Assembly: GCA_023376005.1 (NCBI GenBank)
Contig: CM042151.1
Location: forward strand, 74,677,456-74,741,455
Direction: 5' to 3'
DNA: 64,000 bases
Origin: Doryteuthis pealeii
Lineage: Eukaryota; Mollusca; Cephalopoda; Myopsida; Loliginidae
Positions 45,700 to 57,731 of the stretch are shown here, one piece after another (within the stretch, counting starts at the first letter, position 1; every line of letters starts with the position of its first letter). The position numbers were made by a program, and so were the translations under genes. The notes below the pieces were generated by a model. The model ran no database searches and was not told the origin of the DNA. It saw nothing but the letters and a program-made list of their open reading frames with translations.

Positions 45700-46240
45700 T
45701 GAATATATCTAAGTAAATATATATTTTTTGTATATAATATATATTTGCAGGTTGCCTATACGAGCATTGAAGAAACGAAATGCATATGCCTTAGAATAAG
45801 CCATAATAACGAGTGTCATGTCCATCGGGGAAAATTATCAACAAAAAGGGACTGCTTTATATTTAATTTGTTAGGTTTTGTATTTCTTGTAAACTTCTTG
45901 CTCAGTTGTTTTAAAATTTAAAAAAAAATAAAAAATAAAAAAATTTTAAAAAAATCATGTTTGCAATTTTTGATTATTCAATAATTCATTCATCTAAATG
46001 TTCTTTATTGAATCTTGTCTACGTCTAAACCTTTTGATCATATGAATTTTTAATGTGATTGTGTGTGAAATTAATCTGATATTTGTAGACAAAACTACTG
46101 TGGATTTAGTTGGCTACTAACTGCGATCTTTTTTCATGTTTGGAAATTAACTTTGAAAAAAAAAAGGTAAGATAAAATAAGATAAGTGAATCAATTCATT
46201 TTACACACGATCCTGTGAGTGCGTGAAAATTCAGAGTTTT
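45700..46240. other. no gene seen
   Basis: AT-rich sequence with A runs near 45925-45955. Nothing coding is supported. Confidence 0.5.
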
Positions 46241-46244
46241 CTTT

Positions 46245-46440
46245 CTGTTAGACTGGTTACCTAACCAAGAGTAAAGAGCCCAGTCTGCCATACTATTTAC
46301 CCATAGATGAAGGAACAATAATTTGATTAATATATTTCCCAAAGGCATTAGCGCTATGGACAATGCAAAAGGCCTTATTCAAGATTAGAACCCGGATCAC
46401 TAAGTTCTTTTTTTGCAATGATAGCCGTTATGCCACCAAC
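46245..46440 (-). mobile_element. tRNA-headed SINE, reversed copy 5
   Basis: It shares gactggttacctaacca, catagatgaaggaacaataa, attagcgctatgga and a degenerate tRNA head ending near 46440 with copy 4. Confidence 0.75.
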
Positions 46441-46959
46441 GTTTTCTTGTATGTTCTGAATTGATAAACAGATTATATTAAAAAAATAATTGCGAATTAA
46501 CTATTGTGATCTTCAGACTCCATTTTCTGAGAGCTACAAGACGTCTACATACAAGATCAATATTATAGTCCGATCTTATCTCAAATACAAAGAAAGACTG
46601 AAGAGAGTGGCGGATGAAGATCGTCCTTTCAGTATTGTAGTAAAGAGAGAAAAAAAAATACATTCACTATCAAAAATGGCCGCACTATTTTTAAAGGAAC
46701 CATTCCATAACAGAAGAAACTAAAACCGCAGAAATTACGATTTCACTAATAAGAATGTCTACGAGCAATGCTCCAAATCTGAATATCCTTTCTTCTCCCA
46801 CCACCACAACAAAAGAATACAAAATAAGTATATACTCTGAGTACTAAGCTTTCCTTTTATCTTTTACTTTATTCCAGTGTACCCCTTAAGAGACTCCGAA
46901 TGTCTCATGTTTGAAATGAAAACTTATGCAAGATTACTATAAATTTCCCATAGATGGAA

Positions 46960-47125
46960 CTTCGGCTCAGAGAGGACTGGGAGTAATAGCAAACAAGGAG
47001 CACTACCCGGATCTACAAATCTGGATCCTCACCATCAGATGCAGTTTAGTATAATACCTGGACACTTTTTGTGGGGGACAACGGTCTTATCGCTCCGTAG
47101 CGGATACAGTAAGCGTATTCTAAAG
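46960..47125 (-). repeat. dispersed repeat family E, reversed copy
   Basis: The reverse complement contains ccaggtattatactaaactg and tctgatggtgaggatc in the family order. Confidence 0.7.
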
Positions 47126-47329
47126 CACGGTGACGGGGCCTTCCTAAACACCAGAATCGGACCATAACGTGACATAAACCTGAACAATAACTGCCGTTTA
47201 CTTTTCAACTGCGGGAAGACAAAACTAGCCATACTCTCGAAATTAGATTCTCAGATCATAAAATCCAGAATTAAAAAAAGAATATTAAAAAAAAGTTGAT
47301 AATTTGGATTATTCTGACAATTGTTTCCA

Positions 47330-47510
47330 AAGATGAGGACATCCAAATTATTTTCAGTTACGTATACGAGAAAACAATCTGCTACTGTTTGGACGAATAA
47401 TGAACTGAAGCAGATTTTAAGTGACATTATCAATTGCAACCTAGATGCATACAAATATGGTTGAAGTCAAACAGACTTAGATCCTTTTACACTTACAAAT
47501 GAAACTGCTA
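47330..47510 (+). repeat. array unit (EDNSPNNAEK-type segment)
   Basis: The theme aaagatgaggacatccaaat, then gattttaagtgacattatca and gatgcatacaaatatggttg, recurs at 48935-49080, 49680-49780, 56830-56960 and 62340-62460. Confidence 0.6.
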
Positions 47511-47754
47511 TTACTAGACGTAAAATTCTACTATCCAATAGTATTGACTGAATTATTCCCACGGAATGAAGCAAAAATCTTAACAGGAGGATTTTCATCA
47601 AGACTGTACCTGCATATTGCAATACAACAGTTTATCATAGACTTTATAGAAAGGAGAATATTTTCTAAAGAGAAAAATGATCAGACAGACTCAAAAACGG
47701 TCCCCTTTTTAAGCGACTGTTTGAAATACGCTAGACTTAGCACAGGATGACGTC

Positions 47755-47965
47755 GTCAGTTATGTTATTGGCTGGCTTCACAGGGGGGGGGGAGGTTTCG
47801 GGTCTTCCAACATAATATCCCCCTCAGCCAGCCAGACCCCGTTGGAGACGATCAAACTCCAACACGCCACCCTTGTGCAACGCCAACAAAAAACATGCGT
47901 CAACGCGATCCTCGAACTCTTATATCTGAATGGCCAATTCTACAGCCAATCATTGATAAGTAGTT
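47755..47965. other. GC-richer unexplained island
   Basis: A G run near 47785-47795 is followed by about 150 bp of GC-richer sequence. No other copy in the window and no motif were found. Confidence 0.3.
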
Positions 47966-48317
47966 GTTATAAACAGGATTCCGCGACTCGGTAACATTTT
48001 AGCCATGCCAATGCATTTATTAAAAAGAAAATGTCTAAGAAGAAAAACGCGTTGGATATATGAGACTGAAAGGAATGTAAGTCGTAACAATTGAGAAGTC
48101 TTTTTTTTTTGTTTTGTTTTGGGGTTTTTTTTACCCCTAGTAGCAATATACAAATTACTTCATATTCAATTTGGTCAAAGTTAAATACGGATTTCAATCT
48201 TTTAATTTTTTTCAGCGTTGGTAATGACTACAAATATATACAGACTTAAGAGAAAGACTAAAACTCGGAAATTGTCCCATTTTCAAGTGAATTAATAGGC
48301 TGGCAAAAAATTACTTT

Positions 48318-48440
48318 AATTAGCTCTATGTACACAGGATACAGAGAGGATTTGCAAATAATTATGGCCTATGGGGATGGATAGTGAGAAATTGTCATGG
48401 AATCTGCGCTATCAACACGACTTTATTTATGCTGAATGCT
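48318..48440 (+). pseudogene. RTE tail remnant, copy 2
   Basis: tgtacacaggatacagagag, then ggatggatagtgag, corresponds to the end of the RTE ORF at 43900-43985. The frame is lost. Confidence 0.65.
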
Positions 48441-49399
48441 CAAATTGGTCGTGCGTATTTGCGAGTTACGTATAGGACAGTTAAAATTAAATGTCCCTGA
48501 TTTTAACATGAGGAGAAAGGAGTGCATGCGTTTCATAAAGAACTATTTGTCCTCAAAAAGTCTGACTACATCAAGATTTATGAACATAAGAAAAATTAGA
48601 AAAACCTATACGATTTCTCAGAATCTGAGAGGAGGTTTGAATTATTCTGACTATTGTCCTCAAAGATGAGAACAATTGTCCGAATAATACAAATTATTGA
48701 ACCTCATCACTAATCAGGGAAATAGTATCTAATCGGTACAGACACGATATAATCCGTCGATGCAAAAGATCAAAGAGTTCGGCATGATGTGGTCGGAGAT
48801 CGATTAACCGCTAGAAGAAACATCAGTCTGAATTCTCAAGCAAGCTCGTCCCATTCCAGGTGAGAATTTCGATGACAGAACCCGAATTCAACAATATCTG
48901 GAGGAATCCTAGGAATTTAAACAGGTCAAGTCTCGAAGATGAGGACAATAGTCCAAATAATGCAGAAAAACCTAGGCCCAGATCTATTATTAATTGTTAC
49001 ACAGATGCATACAAATATACCCGAAGTCAAACAAACTAAACCCTAAACCTTTTACACTCATGAAAAAAACTACCGTTTCAGAATATTACACATTGTTAAA
49101 CTTTTAACCAAACGAATGAATTCCGCATCTAGTACATAAAGTATTTCCAAATCTCACTGCTGTCTATTTCTTCTACTGCAACTACATGCTCAAGTTTCCC
49201 GTCGCCTTTCACAGGGATAGAAATGAATACACTAGAAGCATCAGATACTGGAGCAACAATATGAAGATTTTCCGAATCAATTTATCAAACGAAAAAAAAA
49301 GCTGGTATTTCCAAAGAACTTTCTCTACTTCAGATCCGATGTTATATTTTTGTTTTAATTTGTAAATTTTACTTTTTTCCTCTATTTGCATTTTATTTT

Positions 49400-49420
49400 A
49401 TTCATTTTTTTTTATATTTG

Positions 49421-49452
<32 letters not shown>
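49400..49452 (+). repeat. long poly-T tract
   Basis: About 30 consecutive T at roughly 49422-49451, preceded by T-rich sequence. Confidence 0.95.
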
Positions 49453-49456
<4 letters not shown>

Positions 49457-49564
49457 AATAATACAGTAATTCTAACTTTTAAATAAAACATTTCAGCAAT
49501 ATGACAACGACTATATAAATATAGACAAGTGACAACAAGCAGGGAAAGAAATCAAACTTGTTAG

Positions 49565-49780
49565 TGAGAATTTTACTGTCTTTAATTTGAAAACATTTCA
49601 GTTTTAAAGAAATCTGATCACTGGAGCGGGAAAATAATCTGCTACATCTGCGCTGATAAATAAAGAACTGACGCAGATTTTTAGCGAAATTATTAATTGC
49701 AATCCAGATGCATACAAATATGGCTGAAGTAAAACGGCAACAGACCTGGATGCTTTTACAATTACAAATCAAATTGCTAT
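49565..49780 (+). pseudogene. zinc-finger module Z3, decayed copy
   Basis: gaattttactgtctttaatt and ctgctacatctgcgctgata correspond to the Z3 coding module at 45500-45620. Frames are broken. Confidence 0.55.
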
Positions 49781-50314
49781 TACTAGAGATTTATAATATC
49801 CAATATTATTGACCGACAATTATTCCTACAAAATGAAGCAAAAAGGGCTTTTTAATCAAGACTACATCTGTGTCGAGGAGAATAACCGTGACGTAAGTCT
49901 ACTGCGTCCTATTACAACACAAAGGACATTTGGGTTTATCATATCCTTTATAGAAAGAACATTTTCTAAAGATTGAAAAATAATAAGACACAGACACACC
50001 CAAAAGAAATTCAACACACACACACAAGCTCGAAAACTCATCTTTTCAAGCGAAATATATTTACAAACAACTTGTGCGTTCTATGTTTGAAGCGTAACAA
50101 TGGCAGATGTAACGTTGCTAAAAATAAAACATTTCAATAATGTGAATATGGATTTTTATCTTATATTTCTATATGCCTATCCCATTCACTCGAGTAGGAT
50201 GTGAAACGGGGTCAATTTTAAGCGGAGTTTAATGGGTTTGAATTCAGAGTTTTCCTTCTCCTAGATTGGGTGTCATATTAAGGCCCGAAATTTTCAAGAA
50301 ACCCATTTACATCT

Positions 50315-50420
50315 ATTAACTGCGTACACTGGATACAGAAAGGATTCACCAAGATTTATAGCCAATTGGGACGGATAGTAAGAAATTTTCAAGGGAATAC
50401 GAACTATCAGCACGACTTGA
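50315..50420 (+). pseudogene. RTE tail remnant, copy 3
   Basis: tgcgtacactggatacagaa, then ttgggacggatagtaaga, is homologous to the RTE end at 43900 and 48330. Confidence 0.65.
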
Positions 50421-50600
50421 TATATACTGAATACTTAAATTTGTCTAAGTGCGTATTTGCAAGGACGGTTAAAATTAACTGATTATAACACGAGGACACA
50501 GGAATGCATGAGTTTTATACAGAAAATTGTCATAAAGCTTAAGATTTATGAATGAAAAAGGAAAACATCTAACGATATATTCTACAATACGGATACACCG

Positions 50601-50828
50601 ATGGAAAAAAAAAGAAAAACTGCTGCTGCTGTTTCTCCTTTAGCTGGTAATATTAATAATACTAGGAATACAAAACAATCAATGAAGAATTCATTTGATT
50701 TGAATGTGGCAAGACATTTATTACCTATGACGAATTATCGAATCACAAAGATTTGCCCAGAAATTTGTTCCTATATTTGGCAGGAACATCCACGTGGAGG
50801 CAAAATAATAGTCAAGGTATACCGGTGA
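50601..50828 (+). pseudogene. zinc-finger module Z2, 75-codon ORF
   Basis: The open frame starts with MEKKRKTAAAVSPLAG, matching the Ala/Ser/Pro-rich N-terminal theme of other Z2 copies. Its middle is read one frame off. In the family frame the region at about 50689-50790 gives a FECGKT finger followed by an ICPEICSYIWQEHP-like tail. The frame switch makes the predicted protein chimeric. The long A run at 50606-50616 could be an indel source. Confidence 0.5.
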
Positions 50829-51102
50829 ATAATTTAGAAAAAATTAAAGAGTTTCACAGGTTTGAATTGAAATATATTTTTTCTCGACCGGCTACCTAAC
50901 CTAGATTGGTTGTCATTAAGGCCAGACATTTTCAAGAAACCCAGTAAAATGACATCACTAACGACTCCCTTCTTTTAACTGGAAAAAAAGAGTTTTGCGA
51001 AACATTGATCCACACGGATGGAGAGAGAAAAGAAAATCTGCTACTGCTGTTCCTCCTTTTACTGATACGACTAATACTTCTAGGAACACAACATGAGTTC
51101 TC

Positions 51103-51310
51103 AATGAAGAATTCATTTGCCTTTAATGTAACAAATTTATTAGCTATGAGGAATTATCGAATCACGTGTGCGTGGAAATAATCTTCTACATCTGCGAGAT
51201 TGAATTCCAAAGTGATGAATTATTTGAGCAACATCTAAAAAGCTACACACCAGACGTTGGAGGTCGTAGAAAGGAAGACATCTAACGATATATTCTACAA
51301 TACGGACACA
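51103..51310 (+). pseudogene. zinc-finger modules Z1 and Z4 in tandem
   Basis: In one frame it reads EEFICL, a stop at the second cysteine position, then FISYEELSNHVC, followed by YICEIEFQSDELFEQHL. The latter is the second finger; its C-x2-C-x12-H-x4-H spacing is seen in other copies. This copy shows that Z1 and Z4 were neighbouring fingers of one exon. Confidence 0.65.
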
Positions 51311-51631
51311 CACCTAAAAAAGAAATATAAGAAAAACACAATGAATTCAAAAACATTGAAAAGATTTTCAAAGAGATTTGCCCAGAACATTAAGACTATT
51401 ATCACGATACTATTTGAATTTTTTTGCAATAAGATAGCAGTTATGTAACATTATGATGAACGTTTTCGTAGGTAAAATCCATTCCATTGTATGAGGTATG
51501 TGTTCTTGGACAACAATATTTCAACTTCAATGCATATTTCCTCATTTTCATAGACAATAATGCAGGGGACATATTCTTGAAAAATAATTTGAGAAAATAA
51601 TTATACTACTAGGAACAAAAGATTAGCTACC

Positions 51632-51720
51632 CATGAAGAATTCATTTGCTTTGAATGTGACAAGAAATTTAGTAGCTATAAGGAATTATCAAATCACATG
51701 TGCGTGGATACAATCTGATA
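51632..51720 (+). pseudogene. zinc-finger module Z1 copy
   Basis: Encodes HEEFICFECDKKFSSYKELS, then NHMCVDTI, as a single finger with C-x2-C-x12-H-x-C spacing. It is isolated in noncoding sequence. Confidence 0.6.
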
Positions 51721-52528
51721 GCATATAATGCAGGGACATATTCCTGTAAAAATAACTTAAATAATTATGCGTCACTTATAAAAATATTTGTACCATTAAC
51801 ATCATAGTAATTAATAAACATCGCTTTTTGAAATAAAAATTACACATATTCGATAACAAAAGTTTTCTCAGCATTTCGATATTCGTTATTATGAAAACTA
51901 CTTTTTATTATGTACAGAAGTATTAAACAATCATAAAAGAGTATAAATTTTAAACTAATGTATATACAATAAATTCCGTTTATTTTGAAATATTGAGTTT
52001 TTGTTTGTGATTTTTTTTCTTTTTAGAATTTAATTAAAGGAATTTATTACCAACAAATAGGCAAATCGATAAAAGTAATAAAGAAAAATGTCCAAATTTA
52101 TCAAATTATAAAGAATATGACGGAAAAAATTAGACTGATAAATTTCGGAACAAAAAATCCATTAGTTTCATATTTGGAAGAAATAAAATCGCTTATTTAT
52201 TGCACGGACGCGTACGAATATAATCGAAGTTAAGCGACACAAAACACTTCCAAATTAAAGTGTTGCAGTTGCTACATCGGATTAATGGAAACCGCCTGTC
52301 GGAAGCCTGTATAATTTATTACACGGACATACGAATATTGGGATATATTCTGGTTTTTGCTTTTTTAAAAAGGTAGACCTCGTTTGTCTTGGATTATTCA
52401 GGGTTAAAAAAGTAACATTTACAGATTAAGTATCCATTGATTACCGATATCTAAAACAATGCATTTTTGAACAGAAAACATTTCAGTGAAAACTACTAAT
52501 ACTTCTAGGAACACAAAATGAGTTCTCA

Positions 52529-52610
52529 ATGAAGAATTCATTCGCCTTTAATGTGATTAGAAATTTAGTAGCTATAAGGAATTATCAAATCACATATGCA
52601 GGGGACATTC
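52529..52610 (+). pseudogene. zinc-finger module Z1, decayed copy
   Basis: aatgaagaattcattcgcct is followed by a stop and aaatttagtagctataagga. The first cysteine is lost. Confidence 0.55.
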
Positions 52611-52699
52611 TTGTAAAGATAACTAAAGAAAATTGTGCGTCACAAATCAACCGACGCAGAAAAAAATTTCAAATCTAACTGCTAGGAAAAACCAGTTAT

Positions 52700-53015
52700 C
52701 AAGGAAGAGCTTTACTGTCTTGAATTTGACAAACATTTTAGTTTTAAAGAAAAGCTGTGATCATTGTTACGAGAATATAATCTGCTAAATCAAAACACAT
52801 ACAGCTGCTCTACTGCTGCTGATATCCCTGATTATGTTGCTTCTTTTTTGGCTGCTAATTATGTTGTTGATTATACTGCTGCTGCTGATGTTGATTTGGC
52901 TCAATTCATTTGCTTTGAATGTGGCAAGACATTTGTCACTTATGCTGAATTCTCAAAATGGAAACCGACTGTCGGAAGCCTGTATAACTTATTACACGGA
53001 CCAATACGAATATAG
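52700..53015 (+). pseudogene. modules Z3 and Z2, with an 83-codon ORF
   Basis: Decayed Z3 (52700-52790) runs into a Z2 copy whose ORF (52764-53015) contains DYVASFLAAN, DLAQFICFECGKTFVTYAEF and then SKWKPTVGSL. The finger's histidine and tail are replaced by a different array unit (gaaaccgactgtcggaagcc). That marks a recombination join at about 52958. Confidence 0.6.
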
Positions 53016-53194
53016 CCGAGGCAACAATTGTCACAGCAGGTTAAAGTAAAGTGTGTGCCTTGAATGTAGCACAAACTTTTGCCAGTGATAAGGAAATATC
53101 CTATCACAGCAGTGGGGACAAAATAAAGTTATGTCTGTGGAGACGAGTACGAAATTGACGCTAAAGAAATAAACCCACATTCTCTATTGCGTGT

Positions 53195-53530
53195 CTAAGC
53201 TAAAGCTACACACCAGACATTCGAAAACGTAGAAAGGAAAAAAATCTAACGATATATTCTACAATACGGACACACACAACTGGAAAAAAAAACAGGAGAA
53301 AACTAATAAAAACTCAAAATGAATTCAAAAACATTGAAAATATTATTTTCAAAAGATATTTGCCCTGAAATTCGTTCCTATATTTGGATCACTTTTAAGG
53401 GATACCGATGAAAAATTTAAGTGATGAATTATTTGAGCAACATCTAAAAGCTACACACGAGACCTTGGAAGTAGTAGAAAGGAAAACATTTAACGATATA
53501 TTCTACAATACGGACAAACACCTCTTGGAA
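53195..53530 (+). pseudogene. two zinc-finger module Z4 copies
   Basis: agctacacaccagac at about 53203 and gatgaattatttgagcaaca at 53423 head two copies. Both contain aacgatatattctacaatac, then A-rich runs of different length. Confidence 0.6.
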
Positions 53531-53879
53531 AAAAAAAGAGAAAACTAAGAAAAACAATGAATTCAAAAACATTGAAAACATTATCAAAACAGATTTGCCC
53601 AGAAATTCGGCAGAAACATCCACAATCACCATATCATTGTTATAACTATCACGATACTATTTGAGTTTTTTGCAATAAGATAGCAGTTATGTAACATTAT
53701 GGGGAAGGTTTTCGTGGGTAAAATCCATTCCATGAGGTATGTGTTCATGCCTAACTTGGAAAACACAATGTCAACTTCAATGCATATTTTCTCATTTTCA
53801 TAGACAATAATGCATGGGACATTATTGAAAAATAATTTAAGAAAATAATTATACTACTAGGAACAAAAGATTAGCTACC

Positions 53880-53968
53880 CATGAAGAATTCATTTGCCTT
53901 GAATGTGACAAGAAATTTAGTAGCTATAAGGAATTATCAAATCACATGTGCGTGGATACAATCTAATA
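53880..53968 (+). pseudogene. zinc-finger module Z1, best-preserved copy
   Basis: Reads HEEFICLECDKKFSSYKELS and NHMCVDTI without a stop, keeping all putative zinc ligands (C-x2-C-x12-H-x-C). Upstream and downstream frames are closed. Confidence 0.6.
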
Positions 53969-54079
53969 GCATATAATGCAGGGGACATTCTTGTAAAGAT
54001 AACTTAAGAAAATTGTGCGTCACAAATCAACCGACGCAGAAGAAACTTTCAAATCTAACTGCTAGGAAAACAAAACCAG

Positions 54080-54194
54080 TTATCAAGGAAGAATCTTACT
54101 GTCTTGAATTTGACAAACATTTTAGTTTTAAGGATAGCTCTGATCATTGTTACAAGAAAATAATCTGCTACAACAAAACACATACAAGAGATAT
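54080..54194 (+). pseudogene. zinc-finger module Z3, truncated by an LTR fragment
   Basis: Encodes EESYCLEFDKHFSFKDSSDH and CYKKIICY, then ends at the LTR-like insertion beginning at 54195. Confidence 0.6.
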
Positions 54195-54725
54195 TGTTAC
54201 ATAATTATTGGATCCCTAATGCTTTTATAAGGTATTGTAGAAATCATAATGGCGATTAGTACAGCTGATGGCCTCGAGTGTGAGTGACGGCGCTTGACCT
54301 CAATCTCACCTTGCCTTGCGGGTATGGATCGTGAGAACCGGAACACCCATAGAATGCCCTCTTCCGGTTTAAGGATACTAAGTAAGTAAGAGTCAGTTAA
54401 GTTAGAAGCCGAGCTAGCAACATGTAAGTCTCACTGCGCAGAATGTCTGGTTGGGGATTTACAAATAAAGTAACATCAACGTAAATCGAAGTCTTGTGTT
54501 TATTACCTAAAAACTAACAATGACACAGGGCTTCTGATAAGGAGTGATCCCTAACGGAAAACCGGACCCGGAGTCCTCAATAGAAGACCAGACCTTAGAA
54601 GATATACCAGACCAAGATGTTAGAAGATAGAACCAAAGCCGGCCAGAGGAGAAGACGACTAGAAGTAAGAAAAGGATATGCAACGTTATATAGATTGGGT
54701 ACAGTGAAAAGACCAGTATGCAACA
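54195..54725 (+). mobile_element. LTR plus leader fragment of an LTR retroelement
   Basis: It is unrelated to the array around it and GC-richer. It begins TGTTACATA. One possible LTR end is TAACA at 54515-54519 (325 bp, TGTTA/TAACA termini, AATAAA at 54464-54469), leaving about 200 bp of leader. Alternatively the whole 531 bp ends TATGCAACA, nearly the inverse of the start. No target duplication is found because the host sequence on the two sides is not contiguous. Confidence 0.5.
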
Positions 54726-54790
54726 ATGCCGAATTCTCAAAACACATAGAAGAGATATGCCCACAAATGTGTCCTATATTTGGCAGCTAT
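54726..54790 (+). pseudogene. zinc-finger module Z2 remnant
   Basis: atgccgaattctcaaaacac, then agatatgcccacaaatgtgt, resumes a Z2 copy in its 3' half directly after the LTR-like insert. Confidence 0.6.
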
Positions 54791-54924
54791 TTTTAATTTC
54801 AAAGCACATTTCTTCCTTGACATTGGACATACTTTCGTGGTGAATACCATTCACATATATTTAAAAATTCTATAAGGGAACGTTCTGTAACGATGATAGA
54901 TTATTATAGATATAGATATATAAC

Positions 54925-55233
54925 TTGTTCTCATGTAGTCGTCCTATTATTTCTGCTGATTATGTTGCTTCTTTTTTGGCTGCTAATTCTCCATATACTA
55001 CTGGTCTTACTGCTGATGTTGATTCTACTGATGTTCCTTTACCTGTCATTTCTGCTGATGTTGATTCTGATTTGGCTACTTTTGCTCCATTTATTTGCTT
55101 TAAATGTGGCAAGACATTAACTATGACGAATTATCAAAATACAAAGATTTGCCCAGAAATCCGTTCCTATATTTGGCAGGACCATCCACATAATCACCAA
55201 TATCATTATGACTATTATCACGATACTATTTGA
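54925..55233 (+). pseudogene. zinc-finger module Z2, 102-codon ORF
   Basis: The ORF contains ISADYVASFLAANSPYTTGL, then DSTDVPLPVISADVDSDLA, APFICFKCGKT and ICPEIRSYIWQDHPHNHQYH. The N-terminal Ala/Ser/Asp/Pro-rich segment is shared almost word for word with 58385-58625 and 61576-61818. The finger itself is damaged: the region after the second cysteine reads LTMTNYQ, lacks about five residues and lost the zinc-ligand histidine. No promoter or splice structure is supported. It may be a relic exon, or a protein whose finger no longer folds. Confidence 0.5.
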
Positions 55234-55774
55234 GTTTTTTGCAATAAGATAGCAGTTATGTAACTTTATGAGGAACGTTTTCGAAAGTTTTCTCAGCATT
55301 TCGATATTCGTTATGAAAACTACTTTTTATCATGTACAGAAGTATTAAAAAATCATAAGTGTATAAATTTTAAACTAATGTATATACAATAAATTTCGTT
55401 TTTGAAATATTGAGTTTGTTTTTTTTTTCTTTTTAGAATTTAATTAAAAGGAATTTATTACCAACAAAGAGTCAAATGGATAAAAGTTTTAAAAAATGTC
55501 CGAATTTATCAAATTATAAAGAATATGACGGAAAAAATTAGACTGATAAATTTCGGAACAAAAAATCCATTAGTTTCATATCTGGAAGAAATAAAATCGC
55601 TTATTTATTGCACGGACGCGTACGAATATAATCGAAGTTAAGCGACAGAGAACAAAGCCAGGACACAAAACACTTCCAAATTAATTTGTTGTTGCTACAT
55701 CGGATTAATGGAAACCGAATGTAGAAAGCCTGTGTAACTTATTACACGAACTAATACTAATATAGCCGAGGTAT

Positions 55775-55900
55775 ATTAAATTCCAAAGTGATGAATTATT
55801 TGAGCAACATCTAAAAGCTACACACCAGACCTTGGAAGTCGTAGAAAGGAAAACACCTAACGATATATTCTACAATACGGACACACATCTGGGAAAAAAA
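55775..55900 (+). pseudogene. zinc-finger module Z4 copy
   Basis: ttccaaagtgatgaattatt to gacacacatctggg. Followed by an A run and a Z2-like tail (ttcaatatagattttcccag). Confidence 0.6.
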
Positions 55901-56019
55901 AAAAAAGGAGAAAACTAAGAAAACAATGAATTCAAAAACATTGAAAACATTTTCAATATAGATTTTCCCAGAAATTCCTTTCTATATTTGGCAGGAAAAT
56001 ATTAACCCCCAATTTTGAA

Positions 56020-56205
56020 GAGTTTTTTCCGACAAATGTAGCGGAATCTTTTACCTGTTCTTTCTGCTGATGATGATTCTGATTTGGCTAATCTTGCACC
56101 ATTCATTTGATTTGAATGTGGCAAGACATTTGTCACTTATGCTGAATTCTCAAAACACATAGAAGAGATATGCCCAGAAATTCGTTTCTATATTTGGTAG
56201 AAACA
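56020..56205 (+). pseudogene. zinc-finger module Z2, decayed copy
   Basis: agttttttccgacaaatgta and acctgttctttctgctgatg are shared with 61560-61690. A stop replaces the first cysteine codon (catttgatttgaatgtggca). Confidence 0.6.
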
Positions 56206-56734
56206 TCCGTATTATAATCAACAATATTGTTATGACTATTATCACGATACTATTTGAGTTTTTTGCAATAAGATAGCAGTTATGTAATTTTATGGTGAAC
56301 GTTTTCGTGGGTAAAATCCATTCCATTGTATTGGGTATGTGTTGACGCCTCTCTTGATCAATGCAATATTTCAACTTCAATGCATATTTCCTCATTTACA
56401 TAGCAAATAATGCAGGGGACATATTCATGTAAAGAGAACTTAAGAAAATAAGTGTGCGTCACTTATCAAAATATTTGCACAATTAACATTATAGTAATTG
56501 ATAAATATCTCTTTTTGAAGTACAAATTACGCATATTCGATAACGAAAACTATTCTCAGCATTTCGATATTCGTTATGAAAACTACTTTTTATCATGTAC
56601 AGAAGTATTAAAAAATCATAAAAGTGTATAAATTTTAAACTAATGTATATACAATACCAGAAATCAATCGACGCAAAACAGAACAGGACACTTTCAAATC
56701 CAAATACTACTGCAAAAAATAACACCAGTTTTAA

Positions 56735-56960
56735 AAGGAAAATTTTACTGTCTTGAATTTGACAAACATTTCAGTTTTAAAAGAAATCTGATCACTGGCG
56801 CTGGAAAATAACCTGCTACATCTGCACTGATAAATAAATAACCGACGAGGATTTTTAGCAACATTATTAATTGCAATCCAAATATGGCTGAAGTAAAACG
56901 ACAACAGACCTGGATGATTTTACAATTACAAACCAAATTGCTGTTACTATAGATTTATAA
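56735..56960 (+). pseudogene. zinc-finger module Z3, decayed copy with array tail
   Basis: ttactgtcttgaatttgaca to ctgctacatctgcactgata, then the aatccaaatatggctgaagt segment. It is nearly the same as 62245-62460. Confidence 0.6.
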
Positions 56961-57731
56961 TATCCGATATTATTGACTGACAATTATCCTAAAAATGAAG
57001 CAAACAGCTTCACAAAAGGAAGATTCTTAATCAAGGCTACATCTGTGGCCAGGAGAATAACTGATGTAAGCCCACAGAGTCATATTACAACACAAAAGGA
57101 CATTTGATTTATCATGACAGAGACAGAGAGGCTAAAGCTAGAAAACTCATTTTTTCAGGCGAAATACATTTACAAACAATTACTTGTGCGTTCTATGTTT
57201 GAAGCGTAACATTTAGGGAAGCGACAGAGAACAGAGCCAGAACACTTCCAAATAAAATTGTTGCAGTTGGTACACCAGATAAATGGAAACCGACTGTCGG
57301 AAGCCTGTATAACTTATTACACGGACCAATACGAATATAGCCGAGGCAACGATTGTCACAGCAGTTTAAAGTGAAAATTGTGCCTTGAATGTAGCACAAA
57401 ATCTTGCCAGTGATAAGGAAATATCCTATCACAGCAGTGGGGACAAAATAAAGTTATATCTGTGGAGATTAGTACGAAATTGACGCTTAAGAAATAAACC
57501 CACATTCCCTATTGTGTCTTGAATGTAAGAGTTTATGAAAGCAGATTTGTGAACTCTTTCGTGGATGAAATCCATTCTATTGTATGAGGTATGTGTTCAT
57601 GCCTATCTTGGACAACGCAATATTTCAACTTCAATGCATATTTCCTCATTTTGATAGAAAATAATGCAGGACACATTCTTGTAAAAATAATTTAAGAAAA
57701 TATGTATACTAGGAACAAAAGATTAGCTACC

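Noticed and set aside
54507..54764. 85-codon minus-strand ORF
   Set aside because: It crosses the border between the LTR-like insert and the zinc-finger array, so it cannot be one conserved gene.
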